Origin: Sphingopyxis panaciterrae
Lineage (GTDB): Bacteria; Pseudomonadota; Alphaproteobacteria; Sphingomonadales; Sphingomonadaceae
Direction: 5' to 3'
Length of the DNA stretch: 64,000 nt
Assembly: GCF_011762125.1 (NCBI RefSeq)
Contig: NZ_JAASQN010000001.1
Coordinates: forward strand, 1,597,147 to 1,661,146
Shown in pieces: positions 1 through 8,934 of this stretch. Below the pieces are notes generated by a model. That model was not told the origin of the DNA and ran no database searches. It saw only the letters and a program-made list of their open reading frames with translations. Within the stretch, counting starts at the first letter, position 1. Every line of letters begins with the position of its first letter. A program made the translations under genes and the position numbers.

Positions 1-306
1 CCATGCATCGGCGAGCGTGGCGGCACGATAGAGCGCCGCACCGATCACCGCGCCCGCGACGACCCAGCCCGCGCCGGTTCCGCGCGACGCGCGCATCGCG
101 ATCCAGCCGCCGGCAAAGGTGCCGACGAACCAGCCGACGAGCAGCGCGATCGTCGATCCGATCGGAATGAGAACTTCGCCGCTGTTCGGATCATAGGCAT
201 CGGGTGAAAATTCGCTGCCGGCATATTGGGCGAGCCACAGCAGAGCGAACGCCACCGCGATGCCGATGACGGTCGCGATGATCGAGCGAAAAATATTGTT
301 GGTCAT
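1..306 (-). CDS. Partial small membrane protein, cut by the left edge
   Basis: An ATG at 304-306 opens a minus-strand frame that runs 102 codons to base 1 without a stop, so the C-terminus lies outside the window. The visible part has three hydrophobic stretches: about residues 7-27 (IIATVIGIAVAFALLWLAQ), 48-71 (STIALLVGWFVGTFAGGWIA) and 82-97 (VVAGAVIGAALYRAA). A short polar loop containing DAYDPNSGE lies between the first two. This is the pattern of a small uncharacterised integral membrane protein. I recognise no family or function. The next gene on this strand (the short-chain dehydrogenase) ends 58 bases upstream of this start, so co-transcription from the purF operon is possible but not shown. 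Confidence 0.6.
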   Translation of the reverse strand, partial: MTNNIFRSIIATVIGIAVAFALLWLAQYAGSEFSPDAYDPNSGEVLIPIGSTIALLVGWFVGTFAGGWIAMRASRGTGAGWVVAGAVIGAALYRAATLADAW

Positions 307-364
307 TCCGATGCCCCCAAGCCGATCTTCATGCGGCGGTTAGCGCAGGAAAGCAAATATCGCG

Positions 365-1099
365 TTAAGCGTCCGCCATCACCTTGGGCAGCGCATGAAA
401 TGCGGTGCTGTCAAAGCCTTCGGTCATCAGATTGGCGACAAACTCGCCGACCGCCACCGGATCCTTGATGCTCTGCGGATCTTCGCCGGGATAGGCGCGC
501 GCGCGCATCTGGGTGCGGGTGCCTCCCGGGTCGAGGATCGCCGTACGCACCGTCGAGATATTGCGCATTTCTGCGCCATAGCTGGTAACCAGCGTCTCGA
601 GCGCGGCTTTCGATGCCGCATAGGCGCCCCAATAGGCGCGCGGATCGCGCGCGACGCCGCTCGACAGTGCGAGCAGGCGGCCATTCGCCGCGCGACGCAG
701 CAGCGGATCGAAATTGGCGATCAGCGCCTGCTGGGCGATCAGGTTCAGCGTCAGCAGCTTGTTGAATTCCTTGCCATCGATCGCCGCGACCGGGGTCAGC
801 GTGCCGAGCATCGCGGCGTTGAGCACGAGCATGTCGAGCTTTTGCCAGCGCTCGGCCATTGCCGCCGCGAGGCGCGCGATGCTGTCGCCGTCGGTCAGGT
901 CGAGCGGCGCGATCGTCGCGCTGCCGCCGGCATTGTGGATGCGGTCTTCGAGTTCCTCGAGCCCGCCTGCGGTGCGCGCGGTGATCACGACATGGGCGCC
1001 CCGCGCCGCTAGTGCTTCGGCGATCGCTTCGCCGATCCCGCGGCTCGCGCCCGTGACGAGCGCGACCTGGCCCGCCAATTCCTCATTCAAATTGGTCAT
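365..1099 (-). CDS. SDR-family NAD(P)-dependent oxidoreductase
   Basis: This is a 244-residue classical short-chain dehydrogenase, about the usual length. The Rossmann glycine motif TGASRGIG lies near the N-terminus, a VLNAAML segment replaces the usual NNAG, and the catalytic Ser and Tyr-x-x-x-Lys are seen in LLALSSGVA and YWGAYAASK. The likely reaction is NAD(P)H-linked reduction or oxidation of a carbonyl or alcohol; the substrate cannot be read from sequence. I chose the ATG at 1097-1099 because it begins just before the Rossmann fold and sits 4 bases after the purF stop, implying translational coupling. An upstream in-frame start inside purF would add 17 residues and is unlikely. The gene is probably co-transcribed with purF. 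Confidence 0.88.
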   Translation of the reverse strand: MTNLNEELAGQVALVTGASRGIGEAIAEALAARGAHVVITARTAGGLEELEDRIHNAGGSATIAPLDLTDGDSIARLAAAMAERWQKLDMLVLNAAMLGTLTPVAAIDGKEFNKLLTLNLIAQQALIANFDPLLRRAANGRLLALSSGVARDPRAYWGAYAASKAALETLVTSYGAEMRNISTVRTAILDPGGTRTQMRARAYPGEDPQSIKDPVAVGEFVANLMTEGFDSTAFHALPKVMADA

Positions 1100-1103
1100 T
1101 GTG

Positions 1104-2561
1104 TCAGACAACCCGTTCGGCAAGCAGCGAAAATTGGTCTTCCAGTGCATGCTCGTCGAAATCGGTCAGCGTCGTCGGATAGTCGCCGGTGAAGCAGGCG
1201 TCGCAATATTTCGGGGCATCGTCGCTGCGCTTCGCTTCGCCAAGGGCGCGATAGAGGCCGTCGATTGTAACGAAGGACAGGCTGTCGGCGTTGATGAAAT
1301 TCGCCATCTGCCCGACGGTCATCTGCGCCGCGAGCAGTTTTGCACGCTCGGGCGTATCGACGCCGTAGAAACAGCTATGCTGCGTCGGCGGGCTCGCGAT
1401 CCGCATATGTACTTCGGCGGCGCCGGCATCGCGCATCATCTGCACGATCTTGAGGCTGGTCGTACCGCGGACGATCGAATCGTCGATCAGTACGACCCGC
1501 TTGCCCGCGATCAGCGCGCGATTGGCATTATGCTTCAGCTTGACGCCCAGATGGCGGACCTTGTCGCCGGGCTGGATGAAGGTGCGGCCGACATAATGCG
1601 AGCGGATGATGCCCAGCTCGAACGGAATGCCCGATTCCTGGGCATAGCCGATTGCGGCAGGCGTTCCCGAATCGGGTACCGGAATGACAAGGTCGGCCTC
1701 GACGGGGTTTTCGCGCGCCAGCTCGGCGCCGATCGCCTTGCGCACCGAATAGACGCTCGTGCCGTCGACGATCGAATCGGGGCGCGAGAAATAGACATAT
1801 TCGAAGATGCACGGGCGCGCCGCGCGCTCGGCGAAGGGATGGTGCGACGTCAGTTCGCCGTCGCGGATGATGACCAGTTCACCGGGCTCGACCGAGCGGA
1901 CGAATTCGGCGCCGACGACATCGAGCGCGACCGTTTCCGATGCGAAAATATAGGCATCACCGAGCTTGCCGATGACGAGCGGGCGAATACCCAGCGGATC
2001 GCGGCAGCCGATCATCCCCTCGGCGGTCAGGCAGATCAGCGAATAGGCGCCCTCGACCTGCTTCAGCGCGTCGATGAAGCGATCGAGAAGCGTGCGGTAA
2101 TTCGACGTCGCGACAAGGTGGATGATCACTTCGGTATCGCTGGTCGACTGGAAAATCGAACCGCGGCGGACCAGAATGCGCTTGAGCGCCGTCGCGTTGG
2201 AAATATTGCCGTTGTGGGCGACCGCGAAACCGCCGGTCGACAGGTCGGCAAACAAAGGCTGGACGTTGTTCAGCGCTGTTTCGCCCGTCGTCGCATAACG
2301 GACGTGGCCTACCGACGAGGCGCCTGCGAGCTGGCGCATGATCTCGTCGCGGTCGAAATTGCCCGCGACATGGCCCATCGCGCGGTGCGTATGGAACTCC
2401 TTGCCGTCGAAGGCAGTGATACCCGCGGCTTCCTGTCCGCGGTGCTGCAGGGCATGGAGGCCCAGCGCGACAACCGCGGCGGCGCTCTCGGCGCCATGAA
2501 TACCAAAGATGCCGCACTCCTCGCGGAGTTTGTCGTCGTCGAAAGGATGGGTCGTCAGCAT
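1104..2561 (-). CDS. purF: Amidophosphoribosyltransferase (glutamine PRPP amidotransferase)
   Basis: PurF catalyses the first committed step of purine synthesis, PRPP plus glutamine to phosphoribosylamine, in the cytoplasm. The 485-residue protein has an N-terminal Ntn glutaminase domain whose nucleophile is Cys16 in LREECGIFG, preceded by a 15-residue segment that should be removed as a propeptide. The C-terminal phosphoribosyltransferase domain carries the PRPP motif VVLIDDSIVRGTT. Cysteines in ARPCIFEYV, HSCFYGVD and KYCDACFTG match the four ligands of the [4Fe-4S] cluster of the Bacillus-type enzyme. An in-frame start 19 codons upstream exists, but the ATG at 2559-2561 fits the known propeptide length. 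The SDR gene follows after 4 bases. Confidence 0.96.
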   Translation of the reverse strand: MLTTHPFDDDKLREECGIFGIHGAESAAAVVALGLHALQHRGQEAAGITAFDGKEFHTHRAMGHVAGNFDRDEIMRQLAGASSVGHVRYATTGETALNNVQPLFADLSTGGFAVAHNGNISNATALKRILVRRGSIFQSTSDTEVIIHLVATSNYRTLLDRFIDALKQVEGAYSLICLTAEGMIGCRDPLGIRPLVIGKLGDAYIFASETVALDVVGAEFVRSVEPGELVIIRDGELTSHHPFAERAARPCIFEYVYFSRPDSIVDGTSVYSVRKAIGAELARENPVEADLVIPVPDSGTPAAIGYAQESGIPFELGIIRSHYVGRTFIQPGDKVRHLGVKLKHNANRALIAGKRVVLIDDSIVRGTTSLKIVQMMRDAGAAEVHMRIASPPTQHSCFYGVDTPERAKLLAAQMTVGQMANFINADSLSFVTIDGLYRALGEAKRSDDAPKYCDACFTGDYPTTLTDFDEHALEDQFSLLAERVV

Positions 2562-2705
2562 GTCGATCCAGGTGCAGGGGGGCAGTGACTGGGGCGCATA
2601 TAGGGACGCTTGCCGCAAATGTCGCCCCCCATATTCACGGCTTCGTCACATAGGCTTTCAACCATGGGGTGACAGCGGCTTCCCTCCTGCTCTAAAGCGC
2701 GGTTT

Positions 2706-3086
2706 ATGGACAATCAGCGCGATACCACCGACCAGTTTCTGCCGCGTTTCGACGCCGCCGGGCTGGTGACCGCCATAGTGACCGACGCCGCGACCGGAAG
2801 GCTGCTGATGGTCGCACATATGAATGCCGACGCGATCGCGCTGACACAGGCGACGGGGCAGGCGCATTTCTGGTCGCGTTCGCGCGCTGCGCTCTGGCGC
2901 AAGGGCGAAACCTCGGGCAACGGTTTGACGCTGGTCGAGATGCGCGTCGATTGCGACCAGGACGCGCTATTGCTGCGCGTGACGCCCGCCGGCCCCGCAT
3001 GCCACACCGGGCGCCGGTCCTGCTTCTATCGCCGTGTCGAGGCCGACGGCCGCCTGACCTTCATAGACGACGATGCGCAGGGCTAG
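2706..3086 (+). CDS. hisI: Phosphoribosyl-AMP cyclohydrolase
   Basis: HisI opens the purine ring of phosphoribosyl-AMP in the third step of histidine synthesis. The protein is 126 residues, the size of the stand-alone cyclohydrolase without a fused HisE domain. The metal-binding acidic cluster DCDQD is at residues 82-86, and the zinc cysteines are Cys83, Cys99 (GPACHTG) and Cys106 (RRSCFYRR). Trp and Arg residues of FWSRSR and LWRKGETS are typical of the active site. It is divergent from purF across a 144-base gap that must hold both promoters. Its last 14 bases overlap the start of the lipoprotein gene downstream. Confidence 0.95.
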   Translation: MDNQRDTTDQFLPRFDAAGLVTAIVTDAATGRLLMVAHMNADAIALTQATGQAHFWSRSRAALWRKGETSGNGLTLVEMRVDCDQDALLLRVTPAGPACHTGRRSCFYRRVEADGRLTFIDDDAQG

Positions 3087-3612
3087 CGCCGCGCTTCTTG
3101 CCGGGGTGCTATTGCTTGCCGGATGCGGGCGGCCGCCGCCCGAACAGAATGAAAAGGCGATCGATGCGGGCAATCCGCTCGAGATTGCGGCGCGCGAGCG
3201 CGGTATCGTTCGCCCGGAGGCGCAGGTTCCGACCGGGGTCTTCGAGCGTTCGCACGATCTGGGCCGCGACGCCATGTGCGTCGTTCCCGACGGCGCGGGG
3301 CGCTGGCGCTTCGTCGTCACGGCGGCCTTTGGTCCCGGTCTGTCCTGTACGGCCACCGGGCAGATCGCGCAGGAGGGTGACGGCTGGCGCATGCGTTTCC
3401 CGGCTGCAGAGGGCTGCGAAGCGCTGGTTCACGAGGATGAGGATGAACTGCGACTGCCCGGAAATCTGCCGCCGCAGTGCGACCGGCTTTGCCCCGATCG
3501 CGCATCGCTTTCGGGTTTGCGCCTCCCGCGCGCCAGCTGGTCCGAACAGGACGCGAAACGCTTGCAGATCAGGGACAGGCAGGGCAATATGATCCGGCCT
3601 TGCGGCAACTGA
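3073..3612 (+). CDS. Putative lipoprotein of unknown function
   Basis: The 179-residue product begins with a short basic n-region, a hydrophobic stretch and the lipobox LLAGC (Cys18), so it is predicted to be lipidated and anchored to a membrane facing the periplasm. The mature part contains six further cysteines (for example [28 protein letters not shown]), which suggests disulfide bonds. I recognise no enzymatic motif. The start lies inside hisI with a 14-base overlap, so the two genes are probably translationally coupled, although a link to histidine synthesis is not implied. Confidence 0.75.
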   Translation: MRRASAALLAGVLLLAGCGRPPPEQNEKAIDAGNPLEIAARERGIVRPEAQVPTGVFERSHDLGRDAMCVVPDGAGRWRFVVTAAFGPGLSCTATGQIAQEGDGWRMRFPAAEGCEALVHEDEDELRLPGNLPPQCDRLCPDRASLSGLRLPRASWSEQDAKRLQIRDRQGNMIRPCGN

Positions 3613-3642
3613 TCCACCGCACTTTCCGGCAATTTGCCAGCC

Positions 3643-3658
3643 TTGACGTTCACGTCAA
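3643..3658. promoter_or_regulatory. Palindromic operator for the MerR-family regulator
   Basis: The sequence TTGACGT-tc-ACGTCAA is a perfect palindrome with 7-bp arms and a 2-bp centre. It lies 20 bases upstream of the MerR-family start codon. Similar ACGT-containing palindromes are described for MerR-type regulators of acyl-CoA and branched-chain amino acid catabolism, so autoregulation is likely. The left arm also reads as a -35 hexamer (TTGACG). The binding protein is an inference. Confidence 0.6.
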
Positions 3659-3678
3659 CGGAAACTAGTCTTGCTGGC

Positions 3679-4110
3679 ATGACCGACGAATACGGCCACG
3701 CCCATATCGACACGCCCGACCACCTTGGGCGCGAGCAATTCAGCATCACCGATCTGTCGTCCGAATTCGGCGTGACCGCCCGGGCGCTTCGTTTCTACGA
3801 GGATGAAGGGTTGATCAGCCCGTCGCGTAAAGGGCTGTCGCGCATCTATTCGAAGCGGGACCGCGCCCGGCTCGCCTGGATATTGCGCGCCAAGCGTACC
3901 GGCTTCAGCCTCGCCGATATTCGCGAGATGATCGACCTTTACGACGTCGGCGACGGCCGCAGGCTGCAGCGTCAGGTTACGATCGAGAAATGCCAGGAAC
4001 GCATTGCATTGCTTCGTCGCCAGCGCGACGATATTGACAGTGCTGTAGATGAGCTGTCACGCTTTATCGAAACGGTGCAAAAGGTCGACGCCCGCGAAAA
4101 CGCGGACTGA
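3679..4110 (+). CDS. MerR-family transcriptional regulator (acyl-CoA catabolism type)
   Basis: The 143-residue protein has a winged-helix MerR DNA-binding domain at about residues 20-90, with the hallmark RALRFYEDEGLISPSR followed by RIYSKRDRARL. A dimerising coiled coil covers about residues 95-140 (CQERIALLRRQRDDIDSAV). It lacks the C-terminal cysteine set of metal sensors. This type of short MerR protein is commonly found beside acyl-CoA dehydrogenases, as here: the 600-residue acyl-CoA dehydrogenase starts 63 bases downstream. The ATG at 3679 is preferred over an upstream in-frame GTG-type start at 3634 because it follows the operator palindrome at 3643-3658, which would otherwise lie inside the coding region. 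Confidence 0.85.
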   Translation: MTDEYGHAHIDTPDHLGREQFSITDLSSEFGVTARALRFYEDEGLISPSRKGLSRIYSKRDRARLAWILRAKRTGFSLADIREMIDLYDVGDGRRLQRQVTIEKCQERIALLRRQRDDIDSAVDELSRFIETVQKVDARENAD

Positions 4111-4173
4111 AACCTCAAGACCCCTCCCCGGGCGAGCAAACACCGACAGACCTGTTTTTCAGAAAGATTTCGC

Positions 4174-5976
4174 ATGCCCGCTTATCGCGCTCCCGTTCAA
4201 GATACGCTGTTCCTCCTCAACGACGTGCTCGAAATCGAGCGCTATGCCAATCTCCCCGGTTTCGCCAATGCGACGCCCGACATGGTCGAGGCGGTGCTGA
4301 CCGAAGCCGGCAAGTTCTGCGAGGAAATATTGTTCCCGATCAACCAGTCGGGGGATTTGGAAGGCTGTACGCGCCATGATGATGGCTCGGTGACGACCCC
4401 CAAAGGCTTCAAAGCGGCGTATAAGGCCTATTGCGACGCCGGCTGGGGCCTCCTGACCGCGCCCGAGGAATTCGGCGGTCAGGGACTGCCGCACGTCATC
4501 GGCTTTCCGGTCGAGGAATATCGCAACGCCGCCAATCAGGCCTTCGCCATGTATCCCGGCCTGTCGCAGGGCGCGACCGCGGCGATCCTCGCCAAGGGAT
4601 CGGACGAACAGAAGGCGACCTATGTTCCGAAGATGGTGTCGGGCGAATGGACCGGCACGATGAACCTAACCGAGGCGCATTGCGGTACCGATCTCGGCCT
4701 TATCCGCACGCGCGCGGTGCCGAACGGCGATGGCAGCCACGCAGTGACCGGGAGCAAGATCTTCATTTCGTCGGGCGAACACGACCTGGCCGACAATATC
4801 ATCCACCTCGTTCTCGCGAAGACCCCCGACGCCCCCGACAGCGTCAAGGGCATCTCGCTGTTCATCGTTCCCAAATTCCTCGTGAACGACGACGGCTCGC
4901 TGGGCGAACGCAACATGCTGCAATGCGGTTCGATCGAGCATAAGATGGGCATCCATGCCAATTCGACCTGCGTCATGAATTATGACGGTGCGAAGGGATG
5001 GATGGTCGGGGAGGAGAATAAGGGCCTTGCCGCAATGTTCATCATGATGAATGCTGCGCGGCTCGGCGTCGGCATTCAGGGACTGGGGCAGGCCGACGTC
5101 GCATTCCAGAATGCCGTTGCCTATGCGCAGGACCGCCGTCAGGGCCGCGCACTCACCGGGCCGCAGGATCCGCAGGAAAAGGCCGATCCGCTGTTTGTCC
5201 ATCCCGATGTACGCCGCATGCTGATGGACGGCAAGGCGACCGTCGAGGGACTGCGCGCGCTTTGCACATGGGGCGCCCTCCAGGTCGATCTTTCGCACGT
5301 CGCGGAAACCGAGGAAGAACGCCAGAGCGCCGATGACCTCGTCAGCCTGCTGACCCCGGTGATCAAGGGCTATGGCACCGACAAGGGCTATGACGTCGCG
5401 ACCAACGCACAGCAGGTGTTCGGCGGCCACGGTTACATCGAGGAACAGGGCATGAGCCAATATGTCCGCGATGCCCGCATCACCATGATCTACGAAGGCG
5501 CAAACGGCGTGCAGGCGATGGACCTCGTCGGTCGCAAGCTTGCGCAGAACGGTGGCCGCGCGATCCAGGCCTTTTTCGCGGTCGTCGACGGCGAATGCGC
5601 GGCGGCAAAGAAAAAACCCGCCTTTGCCGACTTCGCCACCCGCCTCGAAAAGGCGAATGGGGAGCTTAAGGCTGCGACGATGTGGTTCATGCAGAACGGC
5701 ATGACGAACCCCAATAATATCGGCGCCGGCGCGCATCACTATATGCATATTCTCGGCATCGTCGCCTTGGGATCGATGTGGCTGATGATGGCCGAAGCGG
5801 CGCAGAAGGCGCTCGACGAAGGCCGCGGTGACAAGGCGTTCCTCGAGGCAAAGCTCGTCACCGCGCGTTATTTCGGCGAGCGTTTCCTGCCCGACGCGGG
5901 ATCGTTGCGTCGCAAGATCGAGGCGGGCAGTGACGCGATGATGGCGCTGGCGCCCGAGCAGTTCTTCGCGGCCTGA
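4174..5976 (+). CDS. Acyl-CoA dehydrogenase, long (about 600-residue) DmdC/FadE-like type
   Basis: This FAD enzyme introduces the alpha-beta double bond in an acyl-CoA thioester and passes electrons to electron-transfer flavoprotein. It is 600 residues, much longer than the roughly 380 residues of classical short-chain members, because of extra N- and C-terminal regions as in 3-methylmercaptopropionyl-CoA dehydrogenase (DmdC) and related broad-substrate enzymes. The substrate loop MNLTEAHCGTDLG and the FAD segment QVFGGHGYIEEQG are clear. The catalytic base is Glu441 in MIYEGANGVQAMD. It lies directly downstream of the MerR regulator, which probably controls it. The precise acyl chain cannot be deduced. 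Confidence 0.92.
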   Translation: MPAYRAPVQDTLFLLNDVLEIERYANLPGFANATPDMVEAVLTEAGKFCEEILFPINQSGDLEGCTRHDDGSVTTPKGFKAAYKAYCDAGWGLLTAPEEFGGQGLPHVIGFPVEEYRNAANQAFAMYPGLSQGATAAILAKGSDEQKATYVPKMVSGEWTGTMNLTEAHCGTDLGLIRTRAVPNGDGSHAVTGSKIFISSGEHDLADNIIHLVLAKTPDAPDSVKGISLFIVPKFLVNDDGSLGERNMLQCGSIEHKMGIHANSTCVMNYDGAKGWMVGEENKGLAAMFIMMNAARLGVGIQGLGQADVAFQNAVAYAQDRRQGRALTGPQDPQEKADPLFVHPDVRRMLMDGKATVEGLRALCTWGALQVDLSHVAETEEERQSADDLVSLLTPVIKGYGTDKGYDVATNAQQVFGGHGYIEEQGMSQYVRDARITMIYEGANGVQAMDLVGRKLAQNGGRAIQAFFAVVDGECAAAKKKPAFADFATRLEKANGELKAATMWFMQNGMTNPNNIGAGAHHYMHILGIVALGSMWLMMAEAAQKALDEGRGDKAFLEAKLVTARYFGERFLPDAGSLRRKIEAGSDAMMALAPEQFFAA

Positions 5977-5985
5977 TGCCGCAGT

Positions 5986-6021
5986 GACGCGCCGCCGCAA
6001 CCAAAGCCGCCGCGGCGCGTC
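5986..6021 (+). terminator. GC-rich hairpin between acyl-CoA dehydrogenase and phospholipase D
   Basis: GACGCGCCGC at 5986-5995 pairs with GCGGCGCGTC at 6012-6021, a perfect 10-bp stem starting 10 bases after the acyl-CoA dehydrogenase stop. No U-tract follows, so it may be a weak terminator or an mRNA-stabilising structure rather than a classical intrinsic terminator. Confidence 0.4.
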
Positions 6022-6030
6022 TCAGCGGGC

Positions 6031-7527
6031 ATGAGCGAGGGCGCGCTTTCCCCTATCGTTGCCGAAGGCCGCAATTGCTGGCGGATCGAACGCGCCGACA
6101 AGGCGCGGATGATCGTCGATGCCGCGGATTATTACGCGCTGCTCGAACGTTTGATGGCGGGCGCGAAGGAACGCATCCTGCTGATCGGATGGGATTTCGA
6201 CCCGCGCATTCCGCTCTTGCCGGACGAAAGGGGCAGGGGCGAACCGCTCGGCAATTATCTGCTCCGGCTCGCGCATGATTGCCCCGACCGCGATATCGAC
6301 ATCCTCCGCTGGAATTTCGGCGGCCTCAAGCAGTTCCTGTCGCCGACCATCGTTGCGATGATCGCGCGATGGAAACTGACGCGATCGATCAGTTTCCGCC
6401 TCGACAGCGCGCATCCCGTCGGGTGCAGCCATCATCAGAAGGTCGCGGTGTTCGACGATCATTTGGCGGTGTGCGGCGGCATTGACGTCGGGTCGCGGCG
6501 CTGGGACACGCGCGATCACAAGGATGGCGACACACGGCGGACCGACCCCGACGGCGATGCCTATATGCCGTGGCACGATTCGACGATGATCCTGGCGGGG
6601 CCGGTCGGCAACGCCCTTGCCGATCTCGGCAATGAGCGCTGGCAGCGGGCGACGAAGAAGGCGCTGCGCGACGTGAATGGCGACGGCGAGAATTGGCCCG
6701 ACGACCTCGAACCCGATTTCCACGGCGTCGAGGTCGCGATTTCGCGCACGCGCGCCGAATATGAGGACTGCGGGGAAATCCGCGAGATCGAACAACTCTA
6801 TCTCGACATGATCGCCGCCGCGAAGCGCTTCATTTATTTCGAAAATCAATATTTCACCTCGGCCAAGATCGCCGCCGCGATCGCCGAACGGCTGAACGAA
6901 GATGACCCGCCCGAATTCGTCATGGTCATGCCCGAAACCGCCGACGGCTGGCTCGAACAGATGGCGATGGACGCGGCACGGGTGAAATTGGTGCGCGAGA
7001 TCGCCAAGACGAAGCATGGCGACCGGCTGAAGGTCTATTATCCGCGCACGCACGACGGCGAGTCCATCTATGTTCACGCCAAGACCGCCGTGGTCGACGA
7101 CCGCATGATCCGGGTCGGCTCGGCGAACATGAACAATCGCTCGATGGGGCTCGACAGCGAGTGCGACGTGACCATCGACGCGGCGCTGTCGGCGAACACC
7201 GGGGTCGAACCGACGATCCGCCGTCTCCGCGAATCGCTGATCGCCGAACATCTGGGGGTCGAGCCCGTCGAGGTCGGGCGCCGGTTCGAAACCACCGGCT
7301 CGCTGATCGAAACGATCGAAGGGCTGCGGGGCGAAGGCCGCTCGCTCGAATTGCTCGACCTGACCCAGCCGGGGCCGTTCGACGATTATATCGCCGAGCA
7401 TGAACTGCTCGACCCCGAAAGCCCCGATGCGATGTTCGAAACCCTGACCGAGCGCGGGCTGCGCAAAAGCTGGCATCGCGGCCGCGACTGGATGAGGCGG
7501 CACCGTCCGTTTGGAGAGAAGAGCTAA
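6031..7527 (+). CDS. Phospholipase D-family protein with two HKD motifs
   Basis: The 498-residue protein contains two phospholipase D active-site motifs, HHQKVAVFDDHLAVCGG at about residue 132 and VHAKTAVVDDRMIRVGS at about residue 349, each with the His-Lys-Asp set. The second is followed by the canonical SANMNNRSMGLDSECD. It has no signal peptide, which separates it from secreted toxins. It resembles bacterial phospholipase D proteins acting on phosphatidylcholine-type lipids; cardiolipin synthase is less likely because there are no N-terminal membrane helices. It ends 18 bases before a palindromic repeat and converges on the CitE-like gene. Confidence 0.87.
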   Translation: MSEGALSPIVAEGRNCWRIERADKARMIVDAADYYALLERLMAGAKERILLIGWDFDPRIPLLPDERGRGEPLGNYLLRLAHDCPDRDIDILRWNFGGLKQFLSPTIVAMIARWKLTRSISFRLDSAHPVGCSHHQKVAVFDDHLAVCGGIDVGSRRWDTRDHKDGDTRRTDPDGDAYMPWHDSTMILAGPVGNALADLGNERWQRATKKALRDVNGDGENWPDDLEPDFHGVEVAISRTRAEYEDCGEIREIEQLYLDMIAAAKRFIYFENQYFTSAKIAAAIAERLNEDDPPEFVMVMPETADGWLEQMAMDAARVKLVREIAKTKHGDRLKVYYPRTHDGESIYVHAKTAVVDDRMIRVGSANMNNRSMGLDSECDVTIDAALSANTGVEPTIRRLRESLIAEHLGVEPVEVGRRFETTGSLIETIEGLRGEGRSLELLDLTQPGPFDDYIAEHELLDPESPDAMFETLTERGLRKSWHRGRDWMRRHRPFGEKS

Positions 7528-7544
7528 ACCACCACCCGCCCATC

Positions 7545-7620
7545 GTCATCCCGGCGAAGGCCGGGATCTCGACCTATCACGATGACGCACCGGTGAGATC
7601 CCGGCCTTCGCCGGGATGAC
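7545..7620. repeat. Palindromic repeat, GTCATCCCGGC family, copy 1
   Basis: Perfect 26-bp inverted arms (7545-7570 and 7595-7620) are separated by exactly 24 bases. The repeat lies between the convergent phospholipase D and CitE-like genes, where its hairpin could act as a bidirectional terminator. A near-identical copy with the same 24-base spacer is at 59703-59782, and a shortened palindrome of the same family is at 48548-48575. Confidence 0.85.
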
Positions 7621-7627
7621 AGGCCTT

Positions 7628-8479
7628 TCAATCCGCCAACGAAAGGATGTGCTGCGCCTGCTTGAGGTGCGGCGCGTCGACCATCTTGCCGTCGATCTGC
7701 AGCACGCCGACGCCGGGATTGGCGGCGAAGGCGTCGACGATCGCCTGCGCGCGCGCCACTTCGTCGGGTGCCGGGGTAAAGGCGGCATTGATCGGCGCGA
7801 CCTGCGACGGATGGATCGCCATCATGCCGGTAAAGCCGTCGCGTCGCGCGCGGGCGGCATAAGCGGCGAGCCCCGCCTCGTCCTTGATTGCCGGAAACAC
7901 CGTGTCGATCGCGGCGACACCGGCGCCGTGCGCGGCGAACAGGGTCAGCGACCGCGCGACATCATAGGGCGCGGTATAGCTGCCATCCTCGTTGCGGCTC
8001 GTCGTTGCGCCGATCGCTGCCGGCAGATCCTCGGCGCCCCAGGTCAGCCCGAGCAGGCGATCCTTGACCTCGCGATAGCTGCCGAGGGTGAAGATCGCCG
8101 CCGCCGTTTCGGTCGCGATCGGCAGGATCGGCGGCAGCGACGCGTCGCGCGCGGATTCGCTACGCAATATCGTGTCGAGTTGCTGGATGCTCGGCGCGCC
8201 CTCCGCCTTGGGCAGCATGATCGCGTCGGGCCGCGCACCGGCAATCACGGCGACGTCGGCCGCGGTCATATGGCCGTCGAGCGGATTGACGCGCACGAGC
8301 GTGATGACCTCGCGCTCGCCCGCCAGATAGTCGGCGATCGCGGCGCGCGCCGCCTCCTTGTTCGCGAGCGATACCGAATCCTCAAGGTCGAGGATGATCG
8401 CATCGGCGCCCGACGCCGCCGCCTTGGCAAAGCGTTCGGGCCGGTCACCGGGGACGAAAAGGAGCGAGCGCAGACGCAT
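7628..8479 (-). CDS. CitE/HpcH-HpaI-family CoA-ester lyase
   Basis: The 283-residue protein belongs to the HpcH/HpaI aldolase / citrate lyase beta superfamily, TIM-barrel Mg2+-dependent lyases that cleave 3-hydroxyacyl-CoA thioesters. It shows the N-terminal SLLFVPGDRPERFAKA, the metal site IILDLEDSV and the barrel segment AIDTVFPAIKDEAGL. Size and motifs fit stand-alone CitE-like, citramalyl-CoA or methylmalyl-CoA lyases rather than the citrate lyase complex, since no CitD or CitF is present. The ATG at 8477-8479 overlaps the stop of the MaoC gene as TGATG, so the two are translationally coupled. Its position at the end of the MCC-like carboxylase operon suggests a role late in branched-chain acyl-CoA breakdown, which is an inference. 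Confidence 0.88.
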   Translation of the reverse strand: MRLRSLLFVPGDRPERFAKAAASGADAIILDLEDSVSLANKEAARAAIADYLAGEREVITLVRVNPLDGHMTAADVAVIAGARPDAIMLPKAEGAPSIQQLDTILRSESARDASLPPILPIATETAAAIFTLGSYREVKDRLLGLTWGAEDLPAAIGATTSRNEDGSYTAPYDVARSLTLFAAHGAGVAAIDTVFPAIKDEAGLAAYAARARRDGFTGMMAIHPSQVAPINAAFTPAPDEVARAQAIVDAFAANPGVGVLQIDGKMVDAPHLKQAQHILSLAD

Positions 8480-8931
8480 CAATGATCTTTCTTCTTGAGC
8501 AGTGCGGAACGTTCGCACTGACAGACGATTTCGCCGCGCTGGTTGATCGCGCGGTGCAGGAAGGTCACGATACCCGCATTCGGCCGCGATTTGGACTCCT
8601 TGAGACCGATGACCTCGCTTTCCGCACGAAGCGTGTCGCCGATGAACACCGGCTTCGGCATCACCAGCCGGTCATAGCCCAGGTTCGCGACCAGCGTGCC
8701 CAGCGTCGTGTCGCCGACCGACAGCCCGACCATCAGGCTGAAGGTGAAGGTGCCGTTGACGAGGATCTGTCCGAATTCCGACGCCTTCGCCGCCTCGATG
8801 TCGAGGTGCAGCGGCTGCGGATTATGCGTCATCGTCGTGAACAGCAGATTGTCGGTTTCGGTCACCGTGCGGCGAATGTCATGCTTCAGCGTGTCGCCGA
8901 CCTGCCATTCGTCGAAAAATCGTCCAGCCAT
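8479..8931 (-). CDS. MaoC-family acyl-CoA hydratase/dehydratase
   Basis: The 150-residue protein is a single hot-dog-fold domain of the MaoC/(R)-hydratase type, which adds water to, or removes it from, enoyl-CoA esters. The hydratase 2 motif is seen around [17 protein letters not shown], where an Asn replaces the common Asp before the catalytic His. It is followed by [18 protein letters not shown]. Stand-alone MaoC proteins of this length include mesaconyl-CoA and itaconyl-CoA hydratases, which work with CitE-like lyases; the CitE-like gene follows with a 1-base overlap. The GNAT gene precedes it by 3 bases, so the genes form one operon. Confidence 0.88.
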   Translation of the reverse strand: MAGRFFDEWQVGDTLKHDIRRTVTETDNLLFTTMTHNPQPLHLDIEAAKASEFGQILVNGTFTFSLMVGLSVGDTTLGTLVANLGYDRLVMPKPVFIGDTLRAESEVIGLKESKSRPNAGIVTFLHRAINQRGEIVCQCERSALLKKKDH

Positions 8932-8934
8932 AAA

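Noticed and set aside
714..2588. 624-codon plus-strand frame opposite purF
   Set aside because: PurF is unambiguous on the minus strand; the other frame is low-complexity antisense translation.
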